Shown piece by piece: positions 38,001 to 39,802 of a DNA stretch of 39,802 nucleotides. A program made the translations under genes and the position numbers. A model generated the notes under the pieces. The model worked only from the letters and a program-made list of their open reading frames with translations. It made no database searches and was not told the origin of the DNA. How positions within the stretch are numbered: the stretch's first letter is position 1; each line of letters begins with the position of its first letter. The stretch comes from Verrucomicrobiia bacterium (GTDB lineage: Bacteria > Verrucomicrobiota > Verrucomicrobiia > JABWAM01): assembly GCA_028687435.1 (NCBI GenBank), contig JAQUAF010000053.1:1-39802 (forward strand), given 5' to 3'.

Positions 38001-39735
38001 TAACAAGAAGCAGGGAAAACGGCTTTTTTCGGATTCCGCCTTGCCGCTTCACAAATTGCGGGAGCGTCTTTTGGAAAAGGGTTTTCCCTTCGACACCGAA
38101 GCCGAAATGCTGGATGCCATTCAACAGCGGGTAGCCAGCGGCAAGAAGGTCTGGGCGGGCGGGCGTGGCGAGGCGTTCCAAGGGCCAATTGCTCTGCGGC
38201 TGCAACCGGCTTATCATGGTACGCCTCATGATATTGAGGGGCATTTCAAGTTAGAGAAGATTGGGACGGGTGAGGGAGCGCAAGCCTATGGGTGGGGACT
38301 TTATTTTGCGGAAAATCCGAAGGTTGCTGAGCAGTACAGGACTGAGCTTTCCAAAAGTCTTTATTATGATGGAAAGCCGGTTGACGATGATCCAAGACTT
38401 AAAATAAATCCCAAGGACGTTGCAATTCAGTGGGTGGCGAAGAATGGTAGAGATGGGGCAATAATAATTGCGGATTACAATATTCGTTCATCTCATGGAT
38501 TGGGTGATGTGCACGAAAAAGCCAAAGAAGCCAGATCGTGGGTGGATAAAATAGATCCAGAAAAAATTGCGACAGGTGGAGACGGTAATTTTTACACTGT
38601 TGACATTGATGACGCGGCGCTGGAGACCTTTCTGGATTGGGATAGGCCGTTGAGCGAACAACCAGAAAAGACAAGACAAATACTTTTGGATTCCGGTTTG
38701 ATTAAGGAAACCCCAGAGTCTCCAAGAAATGGCTGGTATTCCATGGATGGCGGAAAAACATCTTCGGCTGATCCATCTGGAGAGGAAATCTATCGCTCTA
38801 TGGTTGGGACTGGAAATCGAGGATTTGGCCAAGGAGAACAGGGCGTTTCAATGCTTCTTGGAAAGCTTGGCATCAAAGGCATTCGTTATCTGGATGAGGG
38901 GAGCCGGGGACGGGGTGATCCTGTTCAACAGGAGGATGGGAAATGGCGCGTGACTGATGGTGATTTTTACAAGGATTTTACCAATAAAGATGAGGCTCAA
39001 AAATACGCGGATTCCGGACGCACGCATAACCTTGTCGTGTTCGATCCATCCATCATCAAGATCACGCACAAGAACGGGAAGCCGGTTGGGGATGTGCTGT
39101 TTCAGACATCACCTTCCGACCTTGAGATGGATCGAAGATATTCGGAAAATCTTGAAAAGGCTCTTTCAGGAAAAAATCTTGATTCTCCGATTCCGGTTTC
39201 AAATACTTCGCCAGTTCTTCGCTCAATCGGATTGAAGGAGCGTTTTGTTGTCATGGATCAAGGGGTGGTTTTAAAGGCCAAGCAAAAGCATTCTGTCACA
39301 AATGAAGGGTTAAGGAATCTTCCGGGTGAATTGAGAAATCCTATAGCCATATTTGATTCACCAGAGGTTCCCGGGGCCAAGTTGGTAGTTACATCCCTTT
39401 TGACAAGCCAAGGACTTCCGATTGTTGCCGTAATAAAGCCGGATGCTCCCTTGGGGCGCATTTTGGTCCATGACATTACCACCTTGGGGAAAAGGCTGGA
39501 CGGAGAGTTTAAAAAGTGGATGGACGGAAACCGGCTGGAATATTTCGATGACAGCCGGATAAAAAACTGGCTCCAGTCCAGAGGGCTACTCGATCAGATG
39601 CCCAAGGAGGGAGCCAGAAACTACTCTGGCAAGACCATACTCACAAAGGCGGAAATTGTCAAGAAGGTTGGGCTTTTTCCTGCGGTTCCGAATCCCCCCC
39701 TTTCAAAAGCGTCCGGGGATAGAGGGGAACCGTGA
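35098..39735 (+). CDS. giant gp16-like ejection protein with glucosaminidase, ART and MuF-C domains
   Basis: A 1545-residue polyvalent protein. Residues about 20-145 are a GH73/lysozyme-like muralytic domain: LLASISEHETGRGTSRAF with likely catalytic E51 (or E49), and SIYAPPGSANDP. Residues 285-520 hold Gly/Ala-rich hydrophobic helices, as in membrane-spanning ejection proteins; 520-1000 is mostly helical coil. Residues 1035-1345 match the ADP-ribosyltransferase domain of polyvalent proteins: PAYHGTPHD (H1040), AYGWGLYFAE (Y1064-E1072), GEQG (E1247) and GIKGIRYLDEGSRG. Residues 1362-1530 resemble the phage MuF C-terminal domain (IPVSNTSPVLRSIGL, KQKHSVTNEGLRNLP). It should cut peptidoglycan on entry and may modify or attack host targets inside the cell. 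AAGGA ends 7 bases before ATG. GC drops sharply within the ART part. Confidence 0.87.
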   Translation: MPSLYGTDWQIPADFQDRLSEPLRALAGDFISAGQRWGVNPALLASISEHETGRGTSRAFRVKENAMGVSDNLGPVDYRRRGGAAATIDHMASRLAMDAIYESARQAGTLESLGSIYAPPGSANDPGNLNPSWATGVKSFYDRLTAPEAQPPDVDALRITQDALGNPKPEQAARVDRLAAANGVDYGTADTYSEEFGAANNRARIAAQLGERDDRGALKHPVLAEVANDPVQMAKMADDVPGMAKIETTVRQLSAWQRALKAINLNEINRAIEAEKSGENAERLQTYGSMALEGAAQAAVAIPKAVTGVVHVLGLDVMESGATVADNPFYQLLDTVEKTPKALLPQNEEKSQEFAGQAVKGLGQLGGIILTGGLSGVAQAIPRAFALASGIAQEAASMYDEARGKGASEQQALVTAGVVGATAGPLDALMPGHLIERLFKGLGGNGTMKFLKNLAIEAGQEATTEGAQSLIENTAAKAIYDEDRDYWDGALESAGVGGVVGAIASAVVSAATGARVRPRGHSPGETKIAKDITQKAGEVAMDIQKAQNTADGMDSLVQAVGETKLAGRDPEAVGGLVGKMIEKAGAPDSFTVPADQLHDVLFQEGLSLEEQEKVFRDFANSVSNEPDPAAAAQKLDLILATGGDVRVDVSRFLSRKDHAELWKKLRDVARFGDGISVAEVEGRKKDLQEFIEKKKQDLAFMRGAPAQHQKLARLRQSLMAQKENSGLGWTAEAADHQLVAAEVMLRRMAQVSGKSLDEILGQIDFQVGKEGLTASVQPQDLSFDPKAMAAMRKEREAQEADLQRRFEEEQKAQTIPSKVKAWGAVGIDEITPKVVETIAGKTESWTWQQAARIVSNGLRIPYETAREIAWDLMGEKSGVAPSEMLRAAAGWVRENGLQDAAKREEQMAAIEAQNEQAAMMADELHSGGELLQAVLRAGGLPTQELAASQKEELTGELKSMGEDAKASLNKKQGKRLFSDSALPLHKLRERLLEKGFPFDTEAEMLDAIQQRVASGKKVWAGGRGEAFQGPIALRLQPAYHGTPHDIEGHFKLEKIGTGEGAQAYGWGLYFAENPKVAEQYRTELSKSLYYDGKPVDDDPRLKINPKDVAIQWVAKNGRDGAIIIADYNIRSSHGLGDVHEKAKEARSWVDKIDPEKIATGGDGNFYTVDIDDAALETFLDWDRPLSEQPEKTRQILLDSGLIKETPESPRNGWYSMDGGKTSSADPSGEEIYRSMVGTGNRGFGQGEQGVSMLLGKLGIKGIRYLDEGSRGRGDPVQQEDGKWRVTDGDFYKDFTNKDEAQKYADSGRTHNLVVFDPSIIKITHKNGKPVGDVLFQTSPSDLEMDRRYSENLEKALSGKNLDSPIPVSNTSPVLRSIGLKERFVVMDQGVVLKAKQKHSVTNEGLRNLPGELRNPIAIFDSPEVPGAKLVVTSLLTSQGLPIVAVIKPDAPLGRILVHDITTLGKRLDGEFKKWMDGNRLEYFDDSRIKNWLQSRGLLDQMPKEGARNYSGKTILTKAEIVKKVGLFPAVPNPPLSKASGDRGEP

Positions 39736-39802
39736 ACGTAAAACCCCACCCCATCAAGACAGGCGAGTTCGCACCGGCAAGAGCGCCAGTGAAAACCTGT
39801 CC
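39732..39802 (+). CDS. start of next phage gene (partial)
   Basis: GTG 39732 overlaps the previous TGA as GTGA, and AGAGGGGA at 39721-39728 supplies a ribosome site. The frame stays open for 23 codons (MNVKPHPIKTGEF...) to the window edge. Too little is visible for identification; by synteny a tail or receptor-binding gene would be expected. Confidence 0.4.
   Translation, partial: MNVKPHPIKTGEFAPARAPVKTC

Larger units (their letters stand above)
19152..39802 (+). mobile_element. prophage, podovirus type, left part (right end not in window)
   Basis: From just after tRNA-Gly every recognised gene is a phage virion gene on the plus strand in canonical packaging, head, tail, internal-protein order. 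The exact left end is not resolved; the region 19200-19327 is AT-rich and contains repeats. Capsid genes are BPP-1-like and tail/core genes T7-like. No integrase, repressor, lysis gene or second attachment site is visible, and the element runs past the right edge. Integration next to a tRNA cluster is typical, although the adjacent tRNA-Gly presents its 5' rather than its 3' end. Confidence 0.9.

Overview
The window joins about 19 kb of bacterial chromosome to the left part of a prophage that runs off the right edge. The host half is GC-rich and carries a tandem nucleoside-diphosphate-kinase-like protein, a helix-turn-helix/PTS EIIA fusion, a GH36 glycosidase next to a DUF5107/TPR fragment, and very large PAS/GAF hybrid kinases. 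This mix suggests a member of the PVC group (Verrucomicrobia or Lentisphaerae). That placement is an inference from gene content; no rRNA or other marker in the window settles it.

Host region, 1-19151. A 5'-truncated TPR fragment precedes a GH36 alpha-galactosidase-type enzyme on the plus strand. A minus-strand signalling block (8.1-12.7 kb, 7.4-8.0 kb, 3.2-7.4 kb) encodes a soluble PAS/GAF hybrid kinase, a receiver protein with a CxxC...CxxC tail, and a membrane CHASE-PAS hybrid kinase ending in an HPt domain. The last two overlap by GTGA, and a possible 48-residue ORF is coupled by ATGA after them. Divergently, hemE and hemN (haem synthesis) overlap by one base. They are followed by a heptanucleotide repeat, the HTH-EIIA protein, the tandem NDK-like protein, a class I aminotransferase and a small membrane protein. 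Three tRNA genes (Thr-CGT, Gln-TTG, Gly-CCC) end the host part.

Prophage region, about 19152 to the right edge. All genes are on the plus strand, tightly packed and often overlapping. The order is that of a short-tailed (podovirus) virion module: small ORF, terminase small and large subunits, a small conserved protein, portal/connector, glycosyltransferase, Bbp19-like protein, scaffold, major capsid protein, Bbp16-like cement protein, terminator, small ORF, tail tubular A and B proteins, gp13-like protein, gp14-like internal protein, radical SAM-glycosyltransferase fusion, gp15-like internal protein, and a 1545-residue gp16-like ejection protein. The capsid genes resemble Bordetella phage BPP-1, while the tail and internal-core genes follow T7. 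Integrase, repressor, lysis genes and receptor-binding protein are not in the window.

The most notable content is in the prophage. First, a radical SAM domain with a Cys-rich auxiliary region is fused to a DxD glycosyltransferase and sits between two ejection-protein genes; a second small glycosyltransferase overlaps the portal gene. Second, the giant ejection protein joins an N-terminal glucosaminidase-like domain to a C-terminal ADP-ribosyltransferase-like domain and a MuF-C-like domain. The toxin-like end is encoded in DNA of about 45% GC against about 65% just upstream. Together these suggest a virion that carries cell-wall-cutting and host-modifying enzymes into the cell with its DNA.
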